Part shown: piece after piece, positions 41,816 to 49,904 of the stretch
How the letters are laid out: every line of letters begins with the position of its first letter
How positions within the stretch are numbered: the stretch's first letter is position 1
Source: Afipia sp. GAS231
GTDB lineage: Bacteria; Pseudomonadota; Alphaproteobacteria; Rhizobiales; Xanthobacteraceae
Reading direction: 5' to 3'
NCBI RefSeq assembly: GCF_900103365.1
Contig: NZ_LT629703.1
Span: 1,736,001 to 1,800,000 of the forward strand
Length of the DNA stretch: 64,000 bases
Program-made: the position numbers and the translations under genes
The notes under the pieces: generated by a model
Told to the model about the DNA's origin: nothing
What the model saw: only the letters and a program-made list of their open reading frames with translations
The model's database searches: none

Positions 41816-42949
41816 TCAATACCGATAGGGTTCGATATCCAGCAGCGGGAAGGCGCTGAACACGCTCGGCGGATTGGTCGGCGCCGCCGCATGCAGGCAG
41901 GATTTGTTCAGCTCGCCGAGGCTGGTGAGACCGAGCAACCCGAGACAGCGGATCATTTCATCTTCCAGCAGTTCCAGCATTCGCACGATGCCGGCCTCCC
42001 CGGCGGCAGCGAGCGCCCAGCATTGCAGGCGGCCGATGCCGACCAGATCGGCGCCGGAGGCGATCGCCTTTACAATGTCGGTGCCGCGGCAGATCGAGCC
42101 ATCGACCATGATCTTGGCGCGGCCGGCGACGGCGTCGACGATTTCCGGCAGGACATGCATCGAGCCACGGCCGTGGTCGAGCTGGCGGCCGCCATGGTTC
42201 GACACATAGATCCAGTCCACGCCGTGATCGAGCGCGATCTTGGCGTCCTCTGCGGTGGCAATGCCCTTGAGCACCAGCGGGATCTTGTACTTGTCCTTGA
42301 TCAGCTTGACGGTGCGCCATTCCAGTCCCTTCTGGAAATCGCCGCCGGTGGCGCGGATCCGGCTTGCGCGCACATAGCGCTTGGCGATGTCGCGTTCGCG
42401 CCGGCTGTAATGCGCGGTATCAACGGTCAGGCAGAACGCGGCATAGCCGTTTTCGATCGTGCGGCTGACCACGTCCTCGACAAAGGCATCATCGCCGCGG
42501 ACATAGAGCTGGTAAATGCGCAGCGCGTCGGGCGCAGCCTTGGCGGTCGCTTCGAGCCCCGGCTCGGACACCGAACTCAGCATATGGGCGGCGCCGAAAT
42601 GACCGGCACCGCGCGCCACCGCCGCGCCGGAGGCGGGATCGAAGATTTCGAGGGCGCCGACCGGCGCAATCATGACCGGGATGCGCAATTTGCGGCCAAA
42701 GACCTCGGTGGAGGCCTCGACCTTGGCAACGTTGCGCAGAACCCGTGGCCGGAACGCGATCTCGTCCAGCGCCATACGGTTGCGCCGCATGGTCGTCTCG
42801 GTCTCCGAGGCGCCGACGATATAGTCCCAGGCGTTCTGGTTCAGCCGGGCGCGGGCCTTGTTGACGAATTCGTGGAGATTCTGGAATTCTTCGCCGCTGG
42901 CGCCGAGCTCGACATTTCTCGCCGCCCGGATAGGGGTCCCGTCGTTCAT
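41816..42949 (-). CDS. FMN-dependent alpha-hydroxy-acid dehydrogenase/oxidase
   Basis: A 377-residue TIM-barrel flavoprotein of the lactate/glycolate/mandelate oxidase family. Visible elements: NAWDYIVGASETETTMRRNR, PVMIAPVGALEIFDPASGAA, LVLKGIATAEDAKIALDHGV (FMN-phosphate lysine) and VDWIYVSNHGGRQLDHGRGS, which holds the active-site His and Arg of the SNHGGRQLD motif. It oxidises an L-2-hydroxy acid to a 2-oxo acid. I chose ATG 42949, which has GGGAGAG upstream; an in-frame start at 42976 is less likely. Confidence 0.92.
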   Translation of the reverse strand: MNDGTPIRAARNVELGASGEEFQNLHEFVNKARARLNQNAWDYIVGASETETTMRRNRMALDEIAFRPRVLRNVAKVEASTEVFGRKLRIPVMIAPVGALEIFDPASGAAVARGAGHFGAAHMLSSVSEPGLEATAKAAPDALRIYQLYVRGDDAFVEDVVSRTIENGYAAFCLTVDTAHYSRRERDIAKRYVRASRIRATGGDFQKGLEWRTVKLIKDKYKIPLVLKGIATAEDAKIALDHGVDWIYVSNHGGRQLDHGRGSMHVLPEIVDAVAGRAKIMVDGSICRGTDIVKAIASGADLVGIGRLQCWALAAAGEAGIVRMLELLEDEMIRCLGLLGLTSLGELNKSCLHAAAPTNPPSVFSAFPLLDIEPYRY

Positions 42950-43020
42950 GCTGTTTCTCTCCCGTTTTGGCGGCACATTAGCCGCAGAAACGGGAAAAGC
43001 TACTGCTTTGAACGGGTTAA

Positions 43021-43316
43021 TCCGGTCTGAGAACGGAGGGCTGCTATTCGCTGGCGAAGTGCATCGGCGAGGAGTGGAAGATTCCCGCTCCCGAAACCTG
43101 GGAAGCGATCAGGAAGGCCGCCATTACGGCCGGTACGCTGATGAACCGCAGAAATTGGTCAATCGAAAGCATGAATGTCGTCCCCAAGGTGCTTCAGGCG
43201 CGAATTCAATTCGCCCCTTGTGTCGTGCGCTGATCGGTCGTGAAAAGCTGGTCGGTATAGGCCGCCCCGGAAATCGTGAGCAGCGCAAGAAGCGAGATGA
43301 AAGCCAGCGTTTTCAT
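43021..43316. other. Stretch with two weak coding traces
   Basis: On the plus strand the frame 43021-43233 has no start codon but encodes a peptide that looks protein-like (CIGEEWKIPAPETWEAIRKA, then AITAGTLMNRRNWS); it may be the remaining tail of a lost gene. On the minus strand 43316-43206 encodes a possible 36-residue secreted peptide (MKTLAFISLLALLTISGAAY) without a ribosome binding site. They overlap, so at most one is real. Confidence 0.3.
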
Positions 43317-43474
43317 GACGCCAGCGTCAGTCTCGATTGTGGCCGAAAACGTCAGAGTTCGGCGCTTTTTCAGGACCAACACAAGGGTACTTCGTGACTG
43401 CGCGTCCTGCACCGCGGCCACCGTTCAACAGGAGAAAATCGGGTTGCGCAGGTGGGACGGAGTCCAACCTGCGC

Positions 43475-44764
43475 CTAATCCGCCTCCAAATCGCTTCCGC
43501 TCAGTGCGGTATTTCCTGCCTTGCCGAAAGCCCCAGCCTCGGCCAACGCGGCGATGCTGCGGTCGTCGTAGCCGAGCGTCTTGCGCAGCACTTCCTTGGT
43601 ATGCTCGCCAAGCAGCGGCGCTGCCACGGGATCGATCGATGGCGTCAGGCTCATATGCAGTGGCGTTTCGATGTTCGGCACCGAACCCGCGGTCGGATGC
43701 GGGATCTTGCTGAGGCGATCGCGGCCGCGCACTTCCGGCGAGTTGAAGCCTTGTTCCACGTTGCGGAGATAGCCGACCGGAATATTGGCCTTCTTCATCT
43801 TCGCCATCCAGTTCTCGAGCGTGTCGCGGGCAAACACGGCGGCGATAATGCCCCGCAGCTTTTCCCTGTTGGCGGTTCGGTTTTTCCGGTGGGCGAATTC
43901 CGGATCGGTGACGAGGTCGGGCCGGTCGAGCACATCCGTCACGAGACGGCGGTAAAGCCGATCATTGGCGCAGGCCATGTAGAGCGGCCCGTCGGACGCC
44001 TGATAGACGCCAACGGTGGGCGAACCGTTCGGCGAATTACCGAAACGGCCCGGATTCTGACCGCTGATCAGATACGCCATGCCGTAAAAGCCGGTCAACG
44101 CCACAGCGGTATCGATCAGCGCCACCTCGACCTGCTGGCCGCGGCCGAGCCGATCGCGGGCAATCAACGCCAGCAGGATCGCGTTGCATGCCGACATGCC
44201 GGTCGCCATGTCGACGATCGGCGATCCGGTACGGACCGGCTCACCATCCGGAAAGCCATTGAGCGACATGAAGCCGCTTTCGGCCTGCGTGATCGGGTCG
44301 AAGCCCGGACGCAACGCGAACTCGCCTTTGCGGCCATAGGCCGAGATCGAGCAATAGATCAGGCGCGGGTTGGTCGCCACGACCGAGGCGTAGTCGAGCC
44401 CGTATTTTTTCATCACGCCGCCGGAGAAATTCTCCACCACCACATCCGCTTTCGCGATCAGCTGGCGCGCAAGCTCCAGCGCTGCCGGGTTGGTGAAATC
44501 GAGCGCAATGCCGCGCTTGTTGCGATTGAGACTGATAAAGGCCGCGCTCTCGCCGCCGGTTTCCGCGTGCTCGTAGTGGCGGGTATCGTCGCCCCCATCC
44601 GGGTTTTCGATCTTGATCACCTCCGCGCCAAAATCCGCCAGAGTTTGGGTGCAGGCGGGACCGGCAACGACGCGGGTAAAGTCAACGACCAGCAGACCAT
44701 CAAGGGCAGTCGGTTCGCCCTTTGCGCGCGGCGTTCGCTCGGGCAATTGCGGTCCTGCAGTCAT
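43475..44764 (-). CDS. CaiB/BaiF (class III) CoA-transferase family protein
   Basis: A 429-residue family III CoA-transferase. Typical segments are LLVVDFTRVVAGPACTQTLA, DFGAEVIKIENPDGGDDTRH, NRNKRGIALDFTNPAALELA, ADVVVENFSGGVMKKYGLDY and DPITQAESGFMSLNG around the catalytic aspartate region. It moves CoA between acyl-CoA and a free acid, for example formyl-, succinyl- or aromatic-CoA. I chose ATG 44764, preceded by AGAGGAAA. No partner gene is adjacent, so the acid is not indicated. Confidence 0.9.
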   Translation of the reverse strand: MTAGPQLPERTPRAKGEPTALDGLLVVDFTRVVAGPACTQTLADFGAEVIKIENPDGGDDTRHYEHAETGGESAAFISLNRNKRGIALDFTNPAALELARQLIAKADVVVENFSGGVMKKYGLDYASVVATNPRLIYCSISAYGRKGEFALRPGFDPITQAESGFMSLNGFPDGEPVRTGSPIVDMATGMSACNAILLALIARDRLGRGQQVEVALIDTAVALTGFYGMAYLISGQNPGRFGNSPNGSPTVGVYQASDGPLYMACANDRLYRRLVTDVLDRPDLVTDPEFAHRKNRTANREKLRGIIAAVFARDTLENWMAKMKKANIPVGYLRNVEQGFNSPEVRGRDRLSKIPHPTAGSVPNIETPLHMSLTPSIDPVAAPLLGEHTKEVLRKTLGYDDRSIAALAEAGAFGKAGNTALSGSDLEAD

Positions 44765-45019
44765 TCGGACATTTCCTCTTATTGTTTTGTATGGCGAAAC
44801 TGGCGGCCAGCGCCGCAAGCACGGCTTCCCGGCCTTTTAGCGGAAGCCTGCAGATAACGCCAAACCCCGATTTTGCAGGGCGGGAGTTGCGGCTGACATA
44901 GCTCTCGAAACGGGGCAGTGCGCCCGCGCGGCCCACCGCCCCTCGGCCGGCCCGAGCGTCTCCCCGAGGTAAGCGCCGACCTCGCATGCCGGGAAGCCAA
45001 ACCTTCGAAGGTTCGTCCC
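44765..45019. other. Intergenic region, no gene seen
   Basis: Between the CoA-transferase start and the terminator of the GFA gene I see only arginine-rich shadow frames. It contains the CoA-transferase promoter, not otherwise identifiable. Confidence 0.35.
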
Positions 45020-45066
45020 AAAACACCGCCGCCCGACCCTGGTTATGTCCAGGCGTCGGGCGGCGG
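45020..45066 (-). terminator. Strong Rho-independent terminator for the mddA-GFA transcript
   Basis: CCGCCGCCCGA (45026-45036) pairs perfectly with TCGGGCGGCGG (45056-45066), and inside it CCTGG pairs with CCAGG around a six-base loop. On the minus strand the hairpin is followed by TGTTTT. It lies 64 bases beyond the stop of the GFA gene. Confidence 0.75.
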
Positions 45067-45129
45067 GGATCGTCGATAACGATGCAGCGAGCTATGCTCG
45101 CCGCGCCGTTGCCATGAGAACCGGCCTAT

Positions 45130-45555
45130 CTACTCGCTGACCATTTCCCCGGAGCCGCCGAGCTCCGCGGGAAAATCCTTCAGTTTGGGCAGACCGTCGC
45201 GCATCGGCAGCACCGTCTCGGAATAATTGACGTGGACGCCAGGCGTGAAGGCAAGCGTCGGAAGCGTGGCCACGAATACGTCGACGAGCCCGAGCGTCGG
45301 ATGATTGGTCATCAGATGACCGCCGCACTTCGCGCAGTACTTCCGCTCGCTCATCGGCGTCTTCGCGAACGTCGCAACGTGTTGCGCGCCGGATGTAACC
45401 TTCACCGCTTCCGGCTTCCACAGGCTGAACGCGTTCACGGGGCCGCCGGACCACGACCGGCACGACTGGCAGTGGCAGTAGCCCATGCCTTCCGGTGAAC
45501 CGGAGGCCTGCACTTCGACCGCACCACAAAAGCAGCTTCCAGTATGTTTCATCAT
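45130..45555 (-). CDS. GFA family protein (glutathione-dependent formaldehyde-activating enzyme-like)
   Basis: A 141-residue zinc protein with the GFA cysteine pattern: SCFCGAVEV, YCHCQSCRSWSG and KYCAKCGGHLMTN. The family includes Gfa (S-hydroxymethyl-glutathione formation) and CENP-V-like proteins; the exact reaction is often unknown. AAGGAG lies seven bases before ATG 45555. It follows mddA by 33 bases and probably shares its transcript; methanethiol metabolism can generate formaldehyde, so a detoxification role is plausible but inferred. Confidence 0.85.
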   Translation of the reverse strand: MMKHTGSCFCGAVEVQASGSPEGMGYCHCQSCRSWSGGPVNAFSLWKPEAVKVTSGAQHVATFAKTPMSERKYCAKCGGHLMTNHPTLGLVDVFVATLPTLAFTPGVHVNYSETVLPMRDGLPKLKDFPAELGGSGEMVSE

Positions 45556-45588
45556 TTCATATCTCCTTAGGATCAATTTGAGAGTCCT

Positions 45589-46365
45589 TCACATCTGTTT
45601 CCGCCACGGCAGCAGCATCGAGACCCGCTCCCGGTAACGTCGATAGTCGTCACCGAACATCGCGGTGAGATCGCGCTCTTCCAGCAGAATGCCGACGAAG
45701 ATGTAGGCCGTGGTCACCGCCGCAAACAGCAGGTGTCCGGCGGTCATCGTCGGCGCCGCCCAAAAGGCGATGATGAAGCCGAGGTAAATCGGATGCCGCA
45801 CGAATTTGTACAGGAGCGGCGTCCGGAAAATCGGCGGCGACATCTCCCGTCCGACGAGATGGTTGGCAACCTGATGCAATCCGAACAGTTCGAAATGATT
45901 GATCAGGAAGGTGCTGGTGAAGACCATCACCCAGCCGACGAACGACACTCCGGTGATCACCGCCGCTATTTCCGGCTCCTCGATGTGCCAAATCACCGCA
46001 GGCATCGGGCGCCACTGCCAGAACAGCAGGAGCAGCACCAGGCTTGCGAGCAACACATAGGTGCTGCGCTCGACCGACTTGGGAATAAACCGCGTCCACC
46101 ATTGTTTAAACGAGTTGCGCGCCATCACGCTGTGCTGGATGGCAAACAACGACATCAGTGCGAGGTTGATCGCGAGCGCCCCGAATACGGGCGATTTCGC
46201 CCCGGTATCGATATCTTTCGGAACAACAAGGCCCTCGACGAAGCCGATGGCGTACAGAATCGTGAAGAGAAATGTGAGATAGGCCACAGCGCCGAACAGA
46301 AATGCGGTCAATTTGAGCATTCGATTTCCCGGCGCCTCCGGACCAAGGGCATGGATTTGGGTCAT
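45589..46365 (-). CDS. mddA: Methanethiol S-methyltransferase (MddA-type membrane methyltransferase)
   Basis: A 258-residue membrane protein with about five helices that matches the MddA group of NnrU/isoprenylcysteine-methyltransferase-like enzymes, which methylate methanethiol to dimethyl sulfide with SAM. Recognised stretches include LYAIGFVEGLVVPKDID, LFAIQHSVMARNSFKQWWTR, LFWQWRPMPAVIWHIEEPE, LLYKFVRHPIYLGFIIAFWA and VGILLEERDLTAMFGDDYRR. The C-terminal HPIYLGF...EERDL part is the SAM/substrate region. I chose ATG 46365, which has GGAG upstream. It is divergent from a winged-helix regulator. Confidence 0.82.
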   Translation of the reverse strand: MTQIHALGPEAPGNRMLKLTAFLFGAVAYLTFLFTILYAIGFVEGLVVPKDIDTGAKSPVFGALAINLALMSLFAIQHSVMARNSFKQWWTRFIPKSVERSTYVLLASLVLLLLFWQWRPMPAVIWHIEEPEIAAVITGVSFVGWVMVFTSTFLINHFELFGLHQVANHLVGREMSPPIFRTPLLYKFVRHPIYLGFIIAFWAAPTMTAGHLLFAAVTTAYIFVGILLEERDLTAMFGDDYRRYRERVSMLLPWRKQM

Positions 46366-46480
46366 AAAAATGTCTCCGCTACAGGCAATTGGATCGCACT
46401 CCCGGTATATGCGGGATAGACGGCCGGAAGACTTTGCCTGTTGCTTGAGGTGCACTTGATTATTTCCTGAGAAAGATACG

Positions 46481-48052
46481 ATGACGCACGTGTTTAGCTT
46501 CGATAATCACACCCTCGATACCAGCCGCCGCGAGTTGCGGCGCGGCACCGAGCTGGTCGCGACGCAGCCACAGGTGTTCGATCTGCTGGTCCATCTCTTG
46601 AAGCACCGCGATCAGGTCGTCAGCAGGGACGATCTCATTGCATTGGTGTGGGGCGGCCGGATCGTGTCGGATTCGACGCTCGACAGCCGCATCAATGCCG
46701 CTCGAAATGCCGTCGGCGACAACGGCAAGGACCAGAGGCTGATCCGGACCTTTCCGCGCAAGGGCCTGCGCTTCGTCGGCGCCGTAAACAAGCATTCGGA
46801 CGGCGGTCCGCCGGCCGCCGTACTGCAGGGAGACGCTGCACGGCCGCAGCCGGCGTTGGCGCTGCCGGACCGGCCGGCGATCGCCGTGCTGCCGTTCGAC
46901 AACATGAGCGGCGATCGAGAACAGGAATATTTCTCCGACGGCATCAGCGAAGACATCATTACCGCGCTGTCCAAATTGCGCTGGTTCTTCGTAATCGCGC
47001 GCAACTCCTCGTTCACTTACAAGGGCAAGCCTGTGCACCTGAAGCAGGTCGCCGCCGAACTCGGCGTACGCTACGTCGTCGAAGGCAGCGTACGAAAGAG
47101 CGGCGATCGGGTGCGCATCACCGCGCAGCTCAACGATACTGCGACCGGCAGCCACATCTGGGCGGAGCATTACGACCGCGACCTGACCGACGTGTTCGCC
47201 GTGCAGGACGAGATCACCGACGCCATCGTGACGGCGATCGAGCCGCAGATCTATGCCGCGGAAAATTTTCGCAGCCGGCGCAAGCCCCCGAACAACGTGG
47301 ATGCCTGGGACCTGGTGATGCGGGCGCTGTCGCATCACTGGCGGGTAACGCGAACGGACAGCGCCGCCGCTCAGGCCCTGCTGGAAAAAGCAATCGCGAT
47401 CGATCCGGACTATGGTCAGGCGCTGTCCCTGATTGCGACCAACCAGATGTTCGGTGTGCATCTGGGCTGGACCGATATTGCATCCGCCGCCCCCATGGCC
47501 GAGCGCGCGGCGTTGATGGCCGTTTCGGTCGACAGCGAGGACGCCTGGGCGCATACCGCGCTCGCCAGCGTCTATTTCTCGACCCGACGGCTCGACGCTT
47601 CGCTGGCCGAGTTTGAACTGGCGTTGCAGCTCAACCCCAATTTTTCGCTGGCGCAGGGCTACTACGCTCTGGCGCTATGCTATAGCGGCCGCTGGCAGGA
47701 TGCCTGCGCGGCTGCGCAACGCGCCATTCGTCAGAGCCCGCGCGATCCGTCCCTGGCGATCTACTACGGCGTTGCGGCCTACGCCCAGTTCGTCGGCAAG
47801 AACTATGGTGAAGCGATAACGCTGGCCCGCGAGGCGACCCGTCAACGTGGCGATCTCACCGGAGCCTACCGGGTGCTGACGGTCGCCGCCGGCATGGCCG
47901 GCCAGATCGACGTCGCCAAGGCGGCGTTAGCGGAATTGCGCCGGAGCCAACCGAATATTTCGCTCGCCTGGATCGCGACCCAACTGCCGTGGAAGCTCGA
48001 CGCCGATCGCGAGCATTATCTGGAAGGTTTCCGCCGCGCGGGACTGCAATAG
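46481..48052 (+). CDS. Winged-helix/TolB-like/TPR regulator (CadC-like family without membrane anchor)
   Basis: A 523-residue regulator. Residues 1-105 are an OmpR-type winged helix (LDTSRRELRRGTELVATQPQ, VSRDDLIALVWGGRIVSDST, RTFPRKGLRFVGAV). Residues about 128-255 form a TolB-N-like domain (IAVLPFDNMSGDREQEYFSD, VRYVVEGSVRKSGDRVRITA, GSHIWAEHYDRDLTDVFAVQ), followed by TPR repeats. No transmembrane helix is seen between the DNA-binding and TolB-like parts. It is divergent from mddA with a 115-base gap, so it may control that transcript; the signal is unknown. Confidence 0.85.
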   Translation: MTHVFSFDNHTLDTSRRELRRGTELVATQPQVFDLLVHLLKHRDQVVSRDDLIALVWGGRIVSDSTLDSRINAARNAVGDNGKDQRLIRTFPRKGLRFVGAVNKHSDGGPPAAVLQGDAARPQPALALPDRPAIAVLPFDNMSGDREQEYFSDGISEDIITALSKLRWFFVIARNSSFTYKGKPVHLKQVAAELGVRYVVEGSVRKSGDRVRITAQLNDTATGSHIWAEHYDRDLTDVFAVQDEITDAIVTAIEPQIYAAENFRSRRKPPNNVDAWDLVMRALSHHWRVTRTDSAAAQALLEKAIAIDPDYGQALSLIATNQMFGVHLGWTDIASAAPMAERAALMAVSVDSEDAWAHTALASVYFSTRRLDASLAEFELALQLNPNFSLAQGYYALALCYSGRWQDACAAAQRAIRQSPRDPSLAIYYGVAAYAQFVGKNYGEAITLAREATRQRGDLTGAYRVLTVAAGMAGQIDVAKAALAELRRSQPNISLAWIATQLPWKLDADREHYLEGFRRAGLQ

Positions 48053-48262
48053 CTGCTGCATGGCGGCTGGCATGCTCAGGCGTAGGCCTTCGCCTTTAGT
48101 ATGACGCATATCATTCCATAAAGGCATTGCTCTGCGCCGGATTTCCAGCGCCATCCAGGCAAATGGCGGAATTCTTTTGCTTTTTTTCACGGCCCATGGC
48201 CGCCGGCTTCCTATCACCCCACGTCGATCTGTGAGGAGTCCAGCCAACACAGAGAGAACGAG

Positions 48263-48553
48263 ATGAAACAGCTTTTCACACTGACCGCGGCGCCCGCTGC
48301 CGCCTTCCTGGCGCTGACCTTGGCCGGCTTCAGCACACCAGCGGCTGCGGCCAAATACGAGTATTGCCGCACCGACGTCACCTCCGCGATGCGGAGCTGT
48401 AGCTTCACATCGTTGGAGCAGTGCCAGGAAATGTCGGCGGGCCGTGGCGGGACTTGCGCGCGCGATCCTTTCCTGCCGGAAGCCAGCGTCAACAACGCCT
48501 TCGCCCAGCAGCCGCGGGGTGGGTCGAATCACACCAGGCGTCCCGTTCAGTAA
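48263..48553 (+). CDS. DUF3551-like small exported protein
   Basis: A 96-residue protein with a Sec signal peptide (PAAAFLALTLAGFSTPAAA, cleavage near residue 29) and a cysteine-containing mature part: EYCRTDVTSAMRSCSFTSLE, QCQEMSAGRGGTCARDPFLP. This CxMR..CSF.SLEQC pattern is that of the DUF3551 proteins common in Bradyrhizobium. AGAGAG precedes the ATG. The function is unknown. Confidence 0.75.
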   Translation: MKQLFTLTAAPAAAFLALTLAGFSTPAAAAKYEYCRTDVTSAMRSCSFTSLEQCQEMSAGRGGTCARDPFLPEASVNNAFAQQPRGGSNHTRRPVQ

Positions 48554-48640
48554 GCGCGGCCGTCGACGTCTGGCGCGAAGCATCAGCCGTGGCCCGAAAT
48601 TCCGGGCCACCGTTGAACTGACTTCATGGTCAGGCCAATA

Positions 48641-49693
48641 TCACTGCTGTTTTTCCCAGAACGACAGCAGCCCCTGCGAGGCCGAGCCTCCGATCACGCA
48701 GGGAATGCCGACCGCCACCTGCCCCAGCGCCGCCGCCGAGACGCAACCGAGCGCGACCGCGCCGACGCCGACCTGACCCCAAAAGTCGAGATTGCGTCGG
48801 CTGTCCGAGCCCTTGGTCTTGAGTTCATCCACGGCCGCAAGCGCGTCCTTGCGCAACGCTGCGATCTGTACGGTGTCGGCGGCCTCGATCACCTCGCCGA
48901 GCGGCGCCTTGACCGCCGCCGGCTGCTTCACCAATTCGCTGCGGAGATATTCGCGCAAGCCGGCATCGCGGATCGCGTAACTCGCCAGCGTATAGCGCGC
49001 CATGCTTCCGACCGTCAGCTTGTCGACCGTATCCCGGCTCTTGCTCCACGGCAGCATCTGCAGGATCCGCTGGATCGGAGCGTGCGAGCCGGTCGCAAAG
49101 TAATATCCCCAGAGGGTATCCAGCAGATCCTGGTTGCTGGCGAATGTCAGCGTCGTGTTCAGCTTCTTGTCGTCCTTGGCAAAGGGGTTCTTCGTGAACG
49201 TTCCCTTCAGTCGGTCGAGCATGCCAGGCTTCACCTCTTCCAGCGGAATTTCGGTCAAGATCGGCAGCTTGCCTGCAAGATAGCTGTCGATCATCACCCG
49301 CCGCGCCGGCATTCGCGGTGCAACCCGGCGCAATATGTTTCTCCAGTCCGGCAATCCCGAATAGGCGATGGCTCGGACGATCACCCATTCGTCTTCCGGC
49401 GGAACCGGAAACAGGCCGGCGATGAGCTGCTCGGCCTTGACCGGATTGGATCCGATCGCGCCCGCGATAAAGCCGAGATAGATGCCGGCGTTTTCCGGTT
49501 CCTTGAAGGTCTGCGAATGAAACAGCACGCGCACGGCGGCGGGGACGTGCGCATAGTCCGGCTTGGCGCGATAATTATAGATCCACTGCTGGACCACGGC
49601 GAGTGACGCGCGCGGATCAACATCCGGCGTCTTCTCTGCATGCGCGGGTTGGACCAGCATGAGCGAAGCTGCAACGAGGGCTGCATAACGCAT
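48641..49693 (-). CDS. Exported hypothetical protein
   Basis: A 350-residue protein with a Sec signal peptide (YAALVAASLMLVQPAHAE, cleavage near residue 19), a long soluble helical region, and a C-terminal hydrophobic stretch (VGVGAVALGCVSAAALGQVA) that may anchor it to the membrane. AGGAG lies six bases before ATG 49693. The central part (LLDTLWGYYFATGSHAPIQR) is probably alpha-solenoid-like. I do not recognise the family. It is divergent from the Omp85 gene, which suggests an envelope role, but this is inference. Confidence 0.7.
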   Translation of the reverse strand: MRYAALVAASLMLVQPAHAEKTPDVDPRASLAVVQQWIYNYRAKPDYAHVPAAVRVLFHSQTFKEPENAGIYLGFIAGAIGSNPVKAEQLIAGLFPVPPEDEWVIVRAIAYSGLPDWRNILRRVAPRMPARRVMIDSYLAGKLPILTEIPLEEVKPGMLDRLKGTFTKNPFAKDDKKLNTTLTFASNQDLLDTLWGYYFATGSHAPIQRILQMLPWSKSRDTVDKLTVGSMARYTLASYAIRDAGLREYLRSELVKQPAAVKAPLGEVIEAADTVQIAALRKDALAAVDELKTKGSDSRRNLDFWGQVGVGAVALGCVSAAALGQVAVGIPCVIGGSASQGLLSFWEKQQ

Positions 49694-49904
49694 GTGATGC
49701 TCCTGACGAAAGGCTGGCGCACGCGCCAACGTCCCCTTCTCTTTCGAGCGCAAAGAATGATGCAGCCATTGCGACAATTCTGAGAGCAGGCCGGTTAATC
49801 AAGACGTTCAAATTGTGGCACCTTGGCCCGCAACTCACCTTGCGTCAGACATTTTTTCGCCCCGCGCAGGCAATTCGATCGGCATTGGGCAGATGGGAGA
49901 CGAC

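Noticed and set aside
42950..43316. Short secreted peptide on the minus strand at 43206-43316
   Set aside because: Signal-peptide-like but only 36 codons, without a ribosome binding site and overlapping another weak trace; mentioned only in the combined entry.
46460..47554. Long minus-strand frame (364 codons) opposite the winged-helix/TPR regulator
   Set aside because: It is the antisense shadow of a well-supported gene, has no family resemblance and typical shadow composition.
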